Below the pieces are notes generated by a model, which had not been told where the DNA came from, did no database searches, and saw nothing but the letters and a program-made list of their open reading frames with translations. This document shows positions 10,784 to 18,839 of a stretch of 64,000 nucleotides of DNA, in pieces. The stretch is taken from NCBI GenBank assembly GCA_035545855.1, contig DASZXK010000110.1, forward strand, positions 1 through 64,000. Reading direction: 5' to 3'. The DNA is from DASZVB01 sp035545855. GTDB lineage: Bacteria > Myxococcota_A > Polyangia > Polyangiales > Polyangiaceae. A program made the translations under genes and the position numbers. How positions within the stretch are numbered: the first letter of the stretch is position 1; each line of letters starts with the position of its first letter.

Positions 10784-10892
10784 TTTCGCCCCCTTACCAC
10801 GGCGGGGGCCGCGCGCGACCAGCCGACCCTCGGACGGCCGCGCCGTCGAGCGGCGCGGACCACCCGTCGAAGACGGCCGTCACCCGTGCGGC

Positions 10893-11681
10893 TCAGCGAC
10901 CGAGGAGCACCCGGGCCCGCGCCGCCTGCGGCGCCCGCGGGAAGGACGCGAGCAACTGCTCCGCGGTGCGCCGCGCGCCGGCTCCGTCCCCGAGAGCGCG
11001 TTCCGCCTCCATGCGGATGTAGAGCGATTCGGGCTCGAAGCGTCGCTCCGGGAAGTCCCGTGCGTACGAATCGAGCGCGGCGAGCGAGCCGCGTGCGTCG
11101 CCCCGCCCGAGAAGCGCGCGCGCGTGGTCCACGGCGGCGACCTCACGCAGCATGCGCTCGGAGGAACCGACCGCCGGCGGCGCCGGCTCGGGCTCCGTCG
11201 GAACCGGCGCCTTCGGCGTCTGCGGCACGATCGGTGGCAGGGGTTCGGCGGCGGGGCTCGGCTCCTCGCGAACCTCCACCACGGGAGCGACGGGCGCCGC
11301 GACGCGAGGAACCACGGCTCGCTCCGCCGCGGCGCTCGCCGGGACCGGACGCGGCGGCGCTTCGGGCGACACCCGCTCCACGACGACGGTGCCGGCGACG
11401 ACCGTCGTGACCGCGACGGCGGCGCCCACCGCCCCCCACTTCAGCACGAACAAGAGCGAGCCGGCGCTCGCCGCGCCCTTCGTCGCGGAGCCGATCGCCG
11501 CCGACCCGAGCGTCGCGCCCGTCGCGTGAGTCGCGGCGGTGACGGCCGCCGCACCGACGCCGACCGCCGCGAGCGTGCGCCCGACCGACCGCGGGTCGGG
11601 CTCCTCGGCCCGCGCCGCCGCGAGGAGCGCGGTGACGTCCTCCGGGCCGCCCTGCTCGAGCCACGGCTTCTCGTCGCTCAC
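10893..11681 (-). CDS. Membrane protein coupled to sigma factor, possible anti-sigma partner
   Basis: A 262-residue protein with an N-terminal cytoplasmic segment of about 45 residues, Ala/Gly-rich hydrophobic stretches and a clear membrane helix (LKWGAVGAAVAVTTVVAGTVVV, around 85-105). A Pro/Glu-rich linker follows, then a C-terminal helical part resembling tetratricopeptide units (ARALLGRGDARGSLAALDSY and similar). Its start overlaps the stop of the sigma-factor gene by four bases. That coupling and topology match transmembrane regulators found beside ECF-type sigma factors, so an anti-sigma or sensor role is inferred. No zinc-finger HxxxCxxC motif is visible and no family was recognised. 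Confidence 0.6.
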   Translation of the reverse strand: MSDEKPWLEQGGPEDVTALLAAARAEEPDPRSVGRTLAAVGVGAAAVTAATHATGATLGSAAIGSATKGAASAGSLLFVLKWGAVGAAVAVTTVVAGTVVVERVSPEAPPRPVPASAAAERAVVPRVAAPVAPVVEVREEPSPAAEPLPPIVPQTPKAPVPTEPEPAPPAVGSSERMLREVAAVDHARALLGRGDARGSLAALDSYARDFPERRFEPESLYIRMEAERALGDGAGARRTAEQLLASFPRAPQAARARVLLGR

Positions 11682-12250
11682 GGCGATCCTCCCGGGCCGA
11701 GCCGCGGCTCCCGCCGGACGCGAGCGACGAGCTCCGCGCGGGCGCGACGGAGACGCGACGCCACGGTTCCCGGTGGAACGTCCGTCGCTTCGGCGATCTC
11801 GCTCATCGTGAGTCCTTCGATCTCGAAGAGCACGATGACCGTCTTGAGCTCGAGCTCCATGTCTTCGAGGATCCGGTCGAGGATCTCTCGCGCGCGGCGC
11901 TGCTGTACGAGCTCCTCCGGCCCCGGAGCCCCGTCGGCGCCGTCGCCGCAGTCCTCGTTCGCGTCCTCGGGGCGGCGGCGCCGCGTCCGATGCGCCTTCG
12001 CGGCGACGTGCATCGCGGTGCGAAAGAGGAACGCTCGCTCCTTTCCGGGAACGATGTCCGCGAGCCGGGACGAGGCGACGAGGAAGACCTGCTGCGCGGC
12101 GTCCTCCGCGTCCGCCGCCGGGAGCCCGAAGCGCCTGAGGATCCGGAACACGAAGGAGTGGGTGTCCTGGACGAGGCGAGTGAGACGGACATTCGGCGGG
12201 AGCGCGTCCGGGACGAGGAAGGGCTCTTCGGACGCCACGACGACGGACAC
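11678..12250 (-). CDS. ECF-type RNA polymerase sigma factor
   Basis: A 190-residue sigma-70-family protein. Region 2 is seen as DAAQQVFLVASSRLADIVPG with FRTAMHVAAKAHRTRRRR, and region 4 as LKTVIVLFEIEGLTMSEIA followed by DVPPGTVASRLRRARAEL. GTG 12250 was chosen because GGGGAG precedes it at good spacing and the longer reading frame upstream overlaps the neighbouring gene with no sigma homology. It directs RNA polymerase to a small set of promoters, probably under control of the coupled membrane protein. The barrel protein gene 34 bp upstream may belong to the same operon or regulon. The signal and targets are unknown. Confidence 0.85.
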   Translation of the reverse strand: MSVVVASEEPFLVPDALPPNVRLTRLVQDTHSFVFRILRRFGLPAADAEDAAQQVFLVASSRLADIVPGKERAFLFRTAMHVAAKAHRTRRRRPEDANEDCGDGADGAPGPEELVQQRRAREILDRILEDMELELKTVIVLFEIEGLTMSEIAEATDVPPGTVASRLRRARAELVARVRREPRLGPGGSP

Positions 12251-12284
12251 GTATCTCCCCAATCCCCGGCGAGCGCCGGTTTGA

Positions 12285-13370
12285 TCACAGACGTAGCCCG
12301 ACCCCGAGCGATGCGCCAAACGCCACCGGGGGAACGGCGTAGACGTCCACCGGGACCGCTGTTTCGTATCTGAACTTGTGATTTCCAATGGGAAATCTGG
12401 CCGCAGCTTCCGCCTCGAAGAACATCGGTCGGAGCTCGAATTCGCCGCGGGCGGACAGGAACGGGGCGAAGAAGGCGGGGGAAGCCGACCCCGGCGCGAC
12501 CGTCTCGGTGCATCCCGCCGCCGTTCCCACCGTGCAGCCGAGCCCCCGCGCGTGGTGGACCCCGGCCTCGATCCCGACGCAGGGAAGTGCCCGGAAGCCG
12601 TCCCGGCCGAACGCGAGCGGGCACCCCGACGCGCGGAGCGCATACAGCACGAACTGGCTCGGATCGGCGGGAACCGAGGACGGCGCCCGGTAGCGCGTCT
12701 GGAGAACGTCGAGTCCGAGCCGGAAATCCGGGCCCTCCGGCAGGCCCATCCCGAGGAACGCGCGGTTGCCGAATGCCGGCCCGATCCCGACGCCCGTCGC
12801 GAGGGCGGCGCCCGCCCCGACGTCGAGATGGAGCCCCGGGGGAGCTGGTTCCGAGGCGTGGGCCGGCGGAGGAGGCGCGAGGACGGGTGGTGGCGGAAGC
12901 GGCGCTGGAATCGGACTCACCGGGGGTGCGGCGGGTTCCGGATGGGCGAGACGCGCGTCGATGGCGAGCGCCGTGACGAGCGCGATGCCGGCGACCACGT
13001 CCGTGCACGTCGTCGCGGTCACGGTGCGTGACACGGGCGTCCCCGATTCGTCGGCATAGTCGACGCGCGCGACGCTCGCGGCGGCGTCGGAGGCCACACG
13101 AACCTCGAAGGTGCGCGCGAGCACGCCCGGAGGCGCCTCCCAGCCCGTTCCCACGCGAGCGCGTACGAGCGCGAGAAACGCCGCTTCGTCCGGGCAATCG
13201 GGTGGCGCCGCGTACGTCACACGCACGGGCTCCGGCGAAGGAGCCTGCACGCCGGCGCTCGTCGGCGCGCCCGGCTCCGGCTCGCCCTCCGCGAGGGATC
13301 GGCGCGAAACGTGCAGCAGGGCCACGATCCCGGCGAGCGCGAGCGCGGAGTTCCGACGCGGGCGGCGCAT
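12285..13370 (-). CDS. Secreted outer-membrane beta-barrel-like protein
   Basis: A 361-residue exported protein of unknown function. An N-terminal signal peptide (LALAGIVALLHVSRRSLAEG) is followed by a domain with paired cysteines (PPDCPDEAAFLALVRARVG and TATTCTDVVAGIAL). That domain is a pattern often seen at the N-terminus of myxobacterial barrel proteins. A long Pro/Ala linker then leads into a C-terminal part of alternating hydrophobic residues and glycines that ends in GVGLRL, consistent with membrane strands. The ATG at 13370 is preferred over the extended upstream frame because it gives the signal peptide. It lies 10 bp after the methyltransferase gene and 34 bp before the sigma factor, so it may be transcribed with both. 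Confidence 0.7.
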   Translation of the reverse strand: MRRPRRNSALALAGIVALLHVSRRSLAEGEPEPGAPTSAGVQAPSPEPVRVTYAAPPDCPDEAAFLALVRARVGTGWEAPPGVLARTFEVRVASDAAASVARVDYADESGTPVSRTVTATTCTDVVAGIALVTALAIDARLAHPEPAAPPVSPIPAPLPPPPVLAPPPPAHASEPAPPGLHLDVGAGAALATGVGIGPAFGNRAFLGMGLPEGPDFRLGLDVLQTRYRAPSSVPADPSQFVLYALRASGCPLAFGRDGFRALPCVGIEAGVHHARGLGCTVGTAAGCTETVAPGSASPAFFAPFLSARGEFELRPMFFEAEAAARFPIGNHKFRYETAVPVDVYAVPPVAFGASLGVGLRL

Positions 13371-13380
13371 CCCGCCGAGC

Positions 13381-15024
13381 TTAACGGTTCTTCGGCGACT
13401 TTTCGCGCGATCGACGCGGAGCGGCCCGCTCTCCGATCTGGACCTCGGCACGGATGCCGCCGACGTCGACCGGGAAGCGCTCGAGGAGCGACAGATCGGC
13501 TCGGTGCATCGCCTGCGCCGTGACGTCGGGGCGCGGCGAGATCCAGACGAGCCTGCCGCCCGGGACGAGCACGCGCGCCGCGTGCTCGACGAACGACGCG
13601 AGGAGGCCGGCGACGTCGCCCTCGCCGCGGACCCGACGTCCGAACGGCGGATTCGTGACGACGAGCGACGGCGCCCGTTCCGGGACGTACCGGAGAGCGT
13701 CGGCGACGGCGAGCGTCGGAGCCTCGACGCCGGCGGCGGCAAGGTTCTCCCGCGCCACGTCGAGCGCGCGAGCGTCGCGATCGGTGCCCACGACCCGGAC
13801 GCCGGGAGCGAGGAGCGCGCACTCGCAAAGCTCCATCGCGGAGCCGACGAAGGGATCCCACACGACGTCCCCGGAGTCCGGAGACGCGAGTCGCGCGAGC
13901 GCCGCCGCGATCGTCGGATGCGACGACGCGGGCAGCGTCTTCCGCCGGTACGAAAACCGCGGATCGGAAATGCCGCGCGGCCAGAGCTCCACGAAGACCC
14001 GGACGCCCGCCCCGTCCGGACGCTCCGTCACCACGGCCTCCCACGGCGCGCGGACCGGGTCGTTCACGAGCCGCGGGTGCGCCGCGCGCAGGCGCTCGGC
14101 GACCTCCGCCGTCGCGCGCCGTCGCTTGCCCGCGTCCGCCCACTCGAGCCGGTAGCGGATGGGCCCCGCCGAAGAGAATTGCTCGAGGACGGCGAGAGCG
14201 GCCTCCGAACGGAGCGCCTGGACCACCGCGGCGGGCACGTTCCCTTCGCGAGCGCGCGCCTCGGGAAGCGGGAACCCGAGGTGCAGGAACGTGCGAGCGG
14301 CGTAGAGGCGAGAGAGGGGCGCCGAGAGGCGGATCGCGACGCGGCCCGTCCCCACGATCTTCGCGGAATGGTCCGGGCCGAGCTCGCTCAGGAGCACCTC
14401 TTCGAGCCCGGCCCTGACGTGGAGCAGCACGGGCACCGGAGCCCGCGGCACGGCGTGAACGTCGATCGCGCCCTCGCCTTCGCGAAGCGCGCGGCGCTCG
14501 ATCTTCCGGTGAGCTTCCGAGAGGACACGGGCGAGCTCCGCGTCGGCGCCCGGCGTGATCGCGCCGAGAGCCCGCTCGGACGCTTCGCCCCCGACGTTTC
14601 CGAGCGCGATCACGAGCGCCCGGAGCTCGGGTGGCGCGGGACCCGTCTCGAGCAACGCGAGGAGCGGGGCCTCGAGCTCCGGCGCCGCGTCCTTTCCGAG
14701 CGCGGTGACCGCCCGACGCCGGACGAGCGCGTCGACGTCTCGCAGGCGCTCCACGACGAAGGCGCGCGCATCGGAGCTGCCCGGCGTGCCGAGCGTACGG
14801 CCGAGAGCCGACACCGCGCGCGCACGCCCTTTCGGCGGAAGCGCCTCGAAGCGAGCGCGGACCTCGTCGAGGAGCGCCGGACCGACGCGGGAGAGCGCGC
14901 GCTCGATCCGCTTCGCGCCGTCGTCGTCCACGTCGGCGAGCGCGGTGAGAAGGCGCGGGACGTCGGCGCGGCGTGGCGTGTATCCGGGGGACTCGAGCTC
15001 GGCCTCGAGGGGCGTCCGCGTCAC
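13381..15024 (-). CDS. HEAT-repeat/THUMP-like/RlmL-type RNA methyltransferase fusion
   Basis: A 547-residue three-part protein. Residues 1-190 form HEAT-like helical repeats (LRDVDALVRRRAVTALG, LRALVIALGNVGGEASERAL). The middle has a THUMP-like start (VLLHVRAGLEEVLLSELG). The C-terminal class I SAM methyltransferase has a motif I variant DPFVGSAMELC, an acidic VGTDRD strand end and the catalytic NPPFGRR. NPPF with THUMP is typical of N2-guanine methyltransferases acting on rRNA or tRNA (RlmL/Trm14 group), so this is probably an RNA-modifying enzyme. GTG 15024 overlaps the stop of the ABC ATPase gene as GTGA. The N-terminal HEAT extension is unusual for this family. Confidence 0.78.
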   Translation of the reverse strand: MTRTPLEAELESPGYTPRRADVPRLLTALADVDDDGAKRIERALSRVGPALLDEVRARFEALPPKGRARAVSALGRTLGTPGSSDARAFVVERLRDVDALVRRRAVTALGKDAAPELEAPLLALLETGPAPPELRALVIALGNVGGEASERALGAITPGADAELARVLSEAHRKIERRALREGEGAIDVHAVPRAPVPVLLHVRAGLEEVLLSELGPDHSAKIVGTGRVAIRLSAPLSRLYAARTFLHLGFPLPEARAREGNVPAAVVQALRSEAALAVLEQFSSAGPIRYRLEWADAGKRRRATAEVAERLRAAHPRLVNDPVRAPWEAVVTERPDGAGVRVFVELWPRGISDPRFSYRRKTLPASSHPTIAAALARLASPDSGDVVWDPFVGSAMELCECALLAPGVRVVGTDRDARALDVARENLAAAGVEAPTLAVADALRYVPERAPSLVVTNPPFGRRVRGEGDVAGLLASFVEHAARVLVPGGRLVWISPRPDVTAQAMHRADLSLLERFPVDVGGIRAEVQIGERAAPRRSREKSPKNR

Positions 15025-15968
15025 GAGGGCGACTCGTTGCTCTCGTCGATCGCTTCGCGAACGAACAGGTTCTCGAGCGTCTCCGTCCGTGGGACCACCT
15101 CGGCGAGCACGACGCCGTCCGCCGCCACTTTCCGGACGACGGTCTGCAGCGCTTCGGCGCCCTGGACCTCCACGGAGACCCGCGTGCCGGCGCGACGGAG
15201 CGAGTGCCCCTCGCCCTTGCACCACTCCTCGAACGCGGGCGGCGGAGCGACGACCGTCACGTCCGTGCGCTGGACGTCCCGCCGGAGGAGCGCGGCGAGC
15301 TCGCCCGTCACGACGACTCGCCCGTTTCTGAGGATCGTCACGTGGTCGCAGATGCGCTCGACGTCGCTCAGGATGTGCGTGGAAAAGAAGATCGTCCGCC
15401 CCGCATCCCGCTCGCTCAAGATGAGATCGCGAACCTCTTTGCGCCCGACCGGATCCAGACCGCTCATCGGCTCGTCCAGGATGAGGAGCTCCGGATCGGA
15501 CACGAGCGCGGCCGCGAGACCGGTCCGCTGGAGCATGCCCTTCGAGAGGCGCCGGACCTGCCGATCGGCGGCGTAGAGGACGCCGGTCTGATCGAGTACC
15601 TCCTCCGCGCGCTTGCGGACCTTCGTGCCCGAAAGGCCCGAGAGCCGGCCGCACATCTCGACGAACTCGCGCGGCGTGAGATACGGGTAGACGTAGGGAT
15701 TTTCGGGCAAAAACCCGACGCGTCGCATCGCGCGGGGGCTCGGGACTCGCTCGCCGAAGATGGATGCTTCCCCGGACGTCGGCCGGATGAGCCCCGTCAG
15801 CATCTTGATGGTGGTCGTCTTCCCGGCGCCGTTCGGGCCGAGAAAGCCGTAGATGTGGCCGGCCTGGACCTCGAACGAGACCTCCTTCACCGCTTCCACG
15901 CGGCGCATCCAGAAGCCCTGACGGAAGACCTTACCGAGGCGGTCGACTTTGATGAGGACTGGCGACAC
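15021..15968 (-). CDS. ABC transporter ATP-binding protein
   Basis: A 315-residue ATPase of the drug/lipid exporter type (CcmA/NatA-like). Visible motifs are Walker A GPNGAGKTTT near 44-53, a Q-loop-type segment after FLPENPYVYPYLTPREF, signature LSKGMLQR near 141, Walker B LLILDEP with the D-loop SGLDP, and switch histidine STHIL. The C-terminal extension of about 75 residues is typical of this subfamily. No permease gene is adjacent, so the partner must be encoded elsewhere or the protein may act as a soluble regulator. It is coupled to the methyltransferase fusion by a GTGA overlap and divergent from the ompA-type gene. Confidence 0.88.
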   Translation of the reverse strand: MSPVLIKVDRLGKVFRQGFWMRRVEAVKEVSFEVQAGHIYGFLGPNGAGKTTTIKMLTGLIRPTSGEASIFGERVPSPRAMRRVGFLPENPYVYPYLTPREFVEMCGRLSGLSGTKVRKRAEEVLDQTGVLYAADRQVRRLSKGMLQRTGLAAALVSDPELLILDEPMSGLDPVGRKEVRDLILSERDAGRTIFFSTHILSDVERICDHVTILRNGRVVVTGELAALLRRDVQRTDVTVVAPPPAFEEWCKGEGHSLRRAGTRVSVEVQGAEALQTVVRKVAADGVVLAEVVPRTETLENLFVREAIDESNESPS

Positions 15969-16042
15969 GGGCGAAGCGGGCGAGACGGCTGGGCGGACCT
16001 CGCCGGCAACGTTCTAACGGCGTCCCGGCGGGATCGGTAGTT

Positions 16043-16073
16043 CTTCCGGCAGCTTCCGGAAGAGTGCTAATAC
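16043..16073 (+). promoter_or_regulatory. Possible promoter and short palindrome before the OmpA gene
   Basis: In the 188-bp divergent gap, CTTCCGG (16043-16049) is repeated inside the 10-bp palindrome CTTCCGGAAG (16053-16062). A TAATAC box lies at 16068-16073. No convincing -35 is present, so this is only a weak candidate for the promoter of the OmpA-family gene. Confidence 0.25.
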
Positions 16074-16156
16074 TACCGACGTTCGAGACCACTCACCGGG
16101 CGACTGTGAGGGTCGATACAGCGCACGCGACAAACCCGGTGAGCCATCGAGGAACC

Positions 16157-18742
16157 ATGCGTCTTACTACCGGAATCGTCTCGGGGATCTGCCTTCTGTC
16201 GTTGTTCTCGACGAAGGAGTCCGGAGCCCAACCGTATCCCCCGCCGGCGCAGGGGGCGCCGCCCGGCTATCCGCAAGCGCCTGGCGGCTACGCGCCGCAA
16301 CCGCAGTCTCCGCCCGGTTACCCGGCGCCGCAGCCGCAACCGCAGCCAGGCGCGCAGCCCGGTCCGTACGGCCCCGGAGCGCCCGATGCGAGCGCTCCGC
16401 AGTACGGCGCGCCGCCCCAGCAGCCACAACCCCCGGGCGCACCCGGGCAGCCCGGCGCACCCGGCGCCGCTCCGGCGGGCGCATACGGCGGCATGGCCGC
16501 GTCCGGCGGCTTCGACTTCGGAGAGCGCGGGTCCATCGGAGGCGTCGCCGCGGAGCCCTCGGCCGAGGGCGCGTCCGCGGAGTCGAAACCGAGGGATTCC
16601 GACGAGACGGCGTACCGGAAGGAGTACCTCCGCATCCAGAACACGCTGGATGCCGCGACGGGTCTCCTTCGCGTGCAGACGGCGGGCAGCGGTCCGACCG
16701 GCACGTTCCGGTTCTCGCTGACGTCGAGCTACTTCAGCGGCTCGGGCTTCCTCTGCCCGTCCTGTCTGGACATGGCCACGGGAACCACGAACAAGTCCGA
16801 CGACGCGACGCACGTCGCCGGGCACCTCGGCATCAGCGCGACGCCCGTCGATTTCCTCGAGGCGTACCTCGGCATCCACACGACGGCGTCCTCGAACTCC
16901 ATGGACGCGTCGACGCACCTCCTGCAGGTGCTCGGGGACACGAACTTCGGCCTGAAGGCGTTCATGCCCCGGGAGAAGGATCAGATCTTCACGGCCGGCG
17001 GCGGCGTCGACGCCTGGCTGCTGAACGGAGTCGGCTCCGTCGGCATCGACAACGCGAACTTCGCCCTTCGCGGCCTCGCGACCGTCGACCTGAACAATCG
17101 CACGTCGGAGGCCGATCGCATCCCCGCGCGCTTCCACTTGAACCTCGGGTACACGTTCGAGAACTCCGGCAAGCTCGTGGACGACTACGAGAAGCAGAAC
17201 GGCGGCACCCGCATCTCGCGCATCCGGCGCTTCGGCCTCGGCATCAACCGCGTGGACTCGATGCGCCTCGGTCTCGGCGCGGATTTCCCCTTCCCCATCG
17301 TGGTTCCGTTCCTCGAGTGGACGGCGGACGTGCCCGTGAACCGCCAGGGCCACGTCTGCGACACGCAGACGCGCTCGATCGGCGACCAGTGCCTCGGGCA
17401 GGACGCGAAGTTCTCCGCCGTGCCGTCGCGCCTGTCGCTCGGCGCGCGGCTGTATCCCTGGCTCGACGGCCTCGCGTTCCTCGCGGCGTTCGACATCGGG
17501 ACCGGCGCGACCTCGAACTTCATCGAAGAGGTGACCCCCGAGGTGCCCTGGAACTTCTTCTTCGGCATCGCCTACGCGGCGGACACGAAGCCCCACGTGG
17601 AGGTGAAGGAGGTCATGGCTCCGCAGATCGTCCACGCCGACCTGCCGAAGGCCCCCAAGTACATCCAGGGCACCGTCGTGGAGAAGGGCTCCGGTACCCC
17701 CGTGCCGGACGCCCTCGTGCGCTTCGACGGCCGCAGCATGACCGGCATGATCACGATGGCGGACGGCACCTTCCGCACCGGGGATCTCGACGCGGGCACG
17801 TACACGTTCGACGTCTCCGCGAACGGCTACCGGGACGGGCAGTGCACCGCGACGATCCCGATCTCGGGCCAGGGCGCGGCCCTGCCGCAGCAGCCCGGCG
17901 CTCCGTACGGAATGCCGCCTGGTCAGCCCGGCGTCCCCGGACAGCAGCCGTACGGCTACCCACCGGGCGCGTATCCGGGCGCTCCCGGCCAGCCGCAGCA
18001 GCCGGGCGCACCGTACTCGGCGCCAACGCCGTTCGGCGCCGCCGCACCCGTGCCCGGCGCGGGCGGAGGCCCCGCGGCCGTCGTCACCTGCGAGGTCGAA
18101 TCGCTCCCAAAAGTCGGTAACGTGAACGGCCAGCTCCACGACATCGACACCGGCGCCGCCGTCGGTGCGGCGTCCGTGAAGATCACGGACAAGCTCGGCC
18201 GCTCACTGTCCCTCACCTCGGACGGCGCCGGCGCCTTCCGTTTCGAGAACGTGCCGCCGGGACCGGTGACGATCCTCGCGGAAGCGCCCGGCTACCTGAA
18301 GAGCGTCATCTCGGTCGAGGTGAAGGCGCACACGGACGTGGAAGCCGAGCTCCAGCTGAACAAGAAGCCCGCGAAGCCGAACGTCGTGGTCACCGCGAAG
18401 GAAATCAAGCTGAAGCGGGAGGTGCACTTCCAGCACGACTCCGCCGAGATCCTCCCCGACTCCATGGGCATCCTGGAAGAGACGGCCGACGTGCTCTCGA
18501 ATCGTCCCGATCTCTCCTCCATCGAGATTCAGGGCCACACGGACGACTCCGGCACGCCGGAGTACAACCAGAAGCTCAGCGCTTCCCGGGCAAACGCGGT
18601 CCGGGAAGCCCTCATCCGCCTCGGAGTGGACGGCGCGCGACTCTCGTCACGCGGCTACGGTCAGGAGCGCCCCCTCGTGCCGAACACGAACGAGGCGAAC
18701 CGGGCGAAGAACCGCCGCGTCCAGCTCATGATCGAGAAGTGA
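16157..18742 (+). CDS. OmpA-family outer-membrane protein with barrel and carboxypeptidase-like domains
   Basis: An 861-residue exported protein. A signal peptide ending SGAQ is followed by a Pro/Gly/Gln-rich low-complexity stretch (about 25-130), then a barrel-like region of roughly 300 residues. Two carboxypeptidase regulatory-like (Ig-fold) domains follow (GTVVEKGSGTPVPDALVRFDG and NGQLHDIDTGAAVGAASVKI), separated by a second Pro/Gly/Gln stretch. The C-terminal OmpA domain has HFQHDSAEILPDSMGIL and the peptidoglycan-binding motif GHTDDSGTPEYNQKLSASRA, ending KNRRVQLMIEK. It would span the outer membrane and grip peptidoglycan. ATG 16157 follows GAGGAAC and gives a clean signal peptide, unlike the upstream in-frame start. 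A strong hairpin closes the gene. Confidence 0.88.
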   Translation: MRLTTGIVSGICLLSLFSTKESGAQPYPPPAQGAPPGYPQAPGGYAPQPQSPPGYPAPQPQPQPGAQPGPYGPGAPDASAPQYGAPPQQPQPPGAPGQPGAPGAAPAGAYGGMAASGGFDFGERGSIGGVAAEPSAEGASAESKPRDSDETAYRKEYLRIQNTLDAATGLLRVQTAGSGPTGTFRFSLTSSYFSGSGFLCPSCLDMATGTTNKSDDATHVAGHLGISATPVDFLEAYLGIHTTASSNSMDASTHLLQVLGDTNFGLKAFMPREKDQIFTAGGGVDAWLLNGVGSVGIDNANFALRGLATVDLNNRTSEADRIPARFHLNLGYTFENSGKLVDDYEKQNGGTRISRIRRFGLGINRVDSMRLGLGADFPFPIVVPFLEWTADVPVNRQGHVCDTQTRSIGDQCLGQDAKFSAVPSRLSLGARLYPWLDGLAFLAAFDIGTGATSNFIEEVTPEVPWNFFFGIAYAADTKPHVEVKEVMAPQIVHADLPKAPKYIQGTVVEKGSGTPVPDALVRFDGRSMTGMITMADGTFRTGDLDAGTYTFDVSANGYRDGQCTATIPISGQGAALPQQPGAPYGMPPGQPGVPGQQPYGYPPGAYPGAPGQPQQPGAPYSAPTPFGAAAPVPGAGGGPAAVVTCEVESLPKVGNVNGQLHDIDTGAAVGAASVKITDKLGRSLSLTSDGAGAFRFENVPPGPVTILAEAPGYLKSVISVEVKAHTDVEAELQLNKKPAKPNVVVTAKEIKLKREVHFQHDSAEILPDSMGILEETADVLSNRPDLSSIEIQGHTDDSGTPEYNQKLSASRANAVREALIRLGVDGARLSSRGYGQERPLVPNTNEANRAKNRRVQLMIEK

Positions 18743-18783
18743 CCGGCGGCCTTCCGCGCCGTTTGGCTTCGGACAAAAAGGTT

Positions 18784-18820
18784 CGGCGCGGCGCGGTTCT
18801 CCGAGAACCTCGCCGCGCCG
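18784..18820. terminator. 17-bp stem-loop between convergent OmpA and TetR genes
   Basis: Arms 18784-18800 and 18804-18820 are complementary over 17 positions with a single mismatch and a 3-base CCG loop. Both flanking genes end within 45 bp. On the minus strand a run of five T follows shortly after the stem (from the AAAAA at 18776-18780), which suits an intrinsic terminator for the TetR gene. On the plus strand there is no T run, so termination of the OmpA gene would need Rho or the hairpin alone. Confidence 0.65.
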
Positions 18821-18839
18821 GTGACCTCGCCGCGGTCGG

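Noticed and set aside
12251..12643. N-terminal extension of the sigma-factor gene
   Set aside because: The extension overlaps the barrel gene in another frame and is Arg/Ser-rich without sigma similarity; GTG 12250 has GGGGAG upstream.
16064..16156. Upstream in-frame start for the OmpA gene
   Set aside because: It would place a non-hydrophobic 31-residue leader before a clear signal peptide that begins at ATG 16157 with a good ribosome-binding site.
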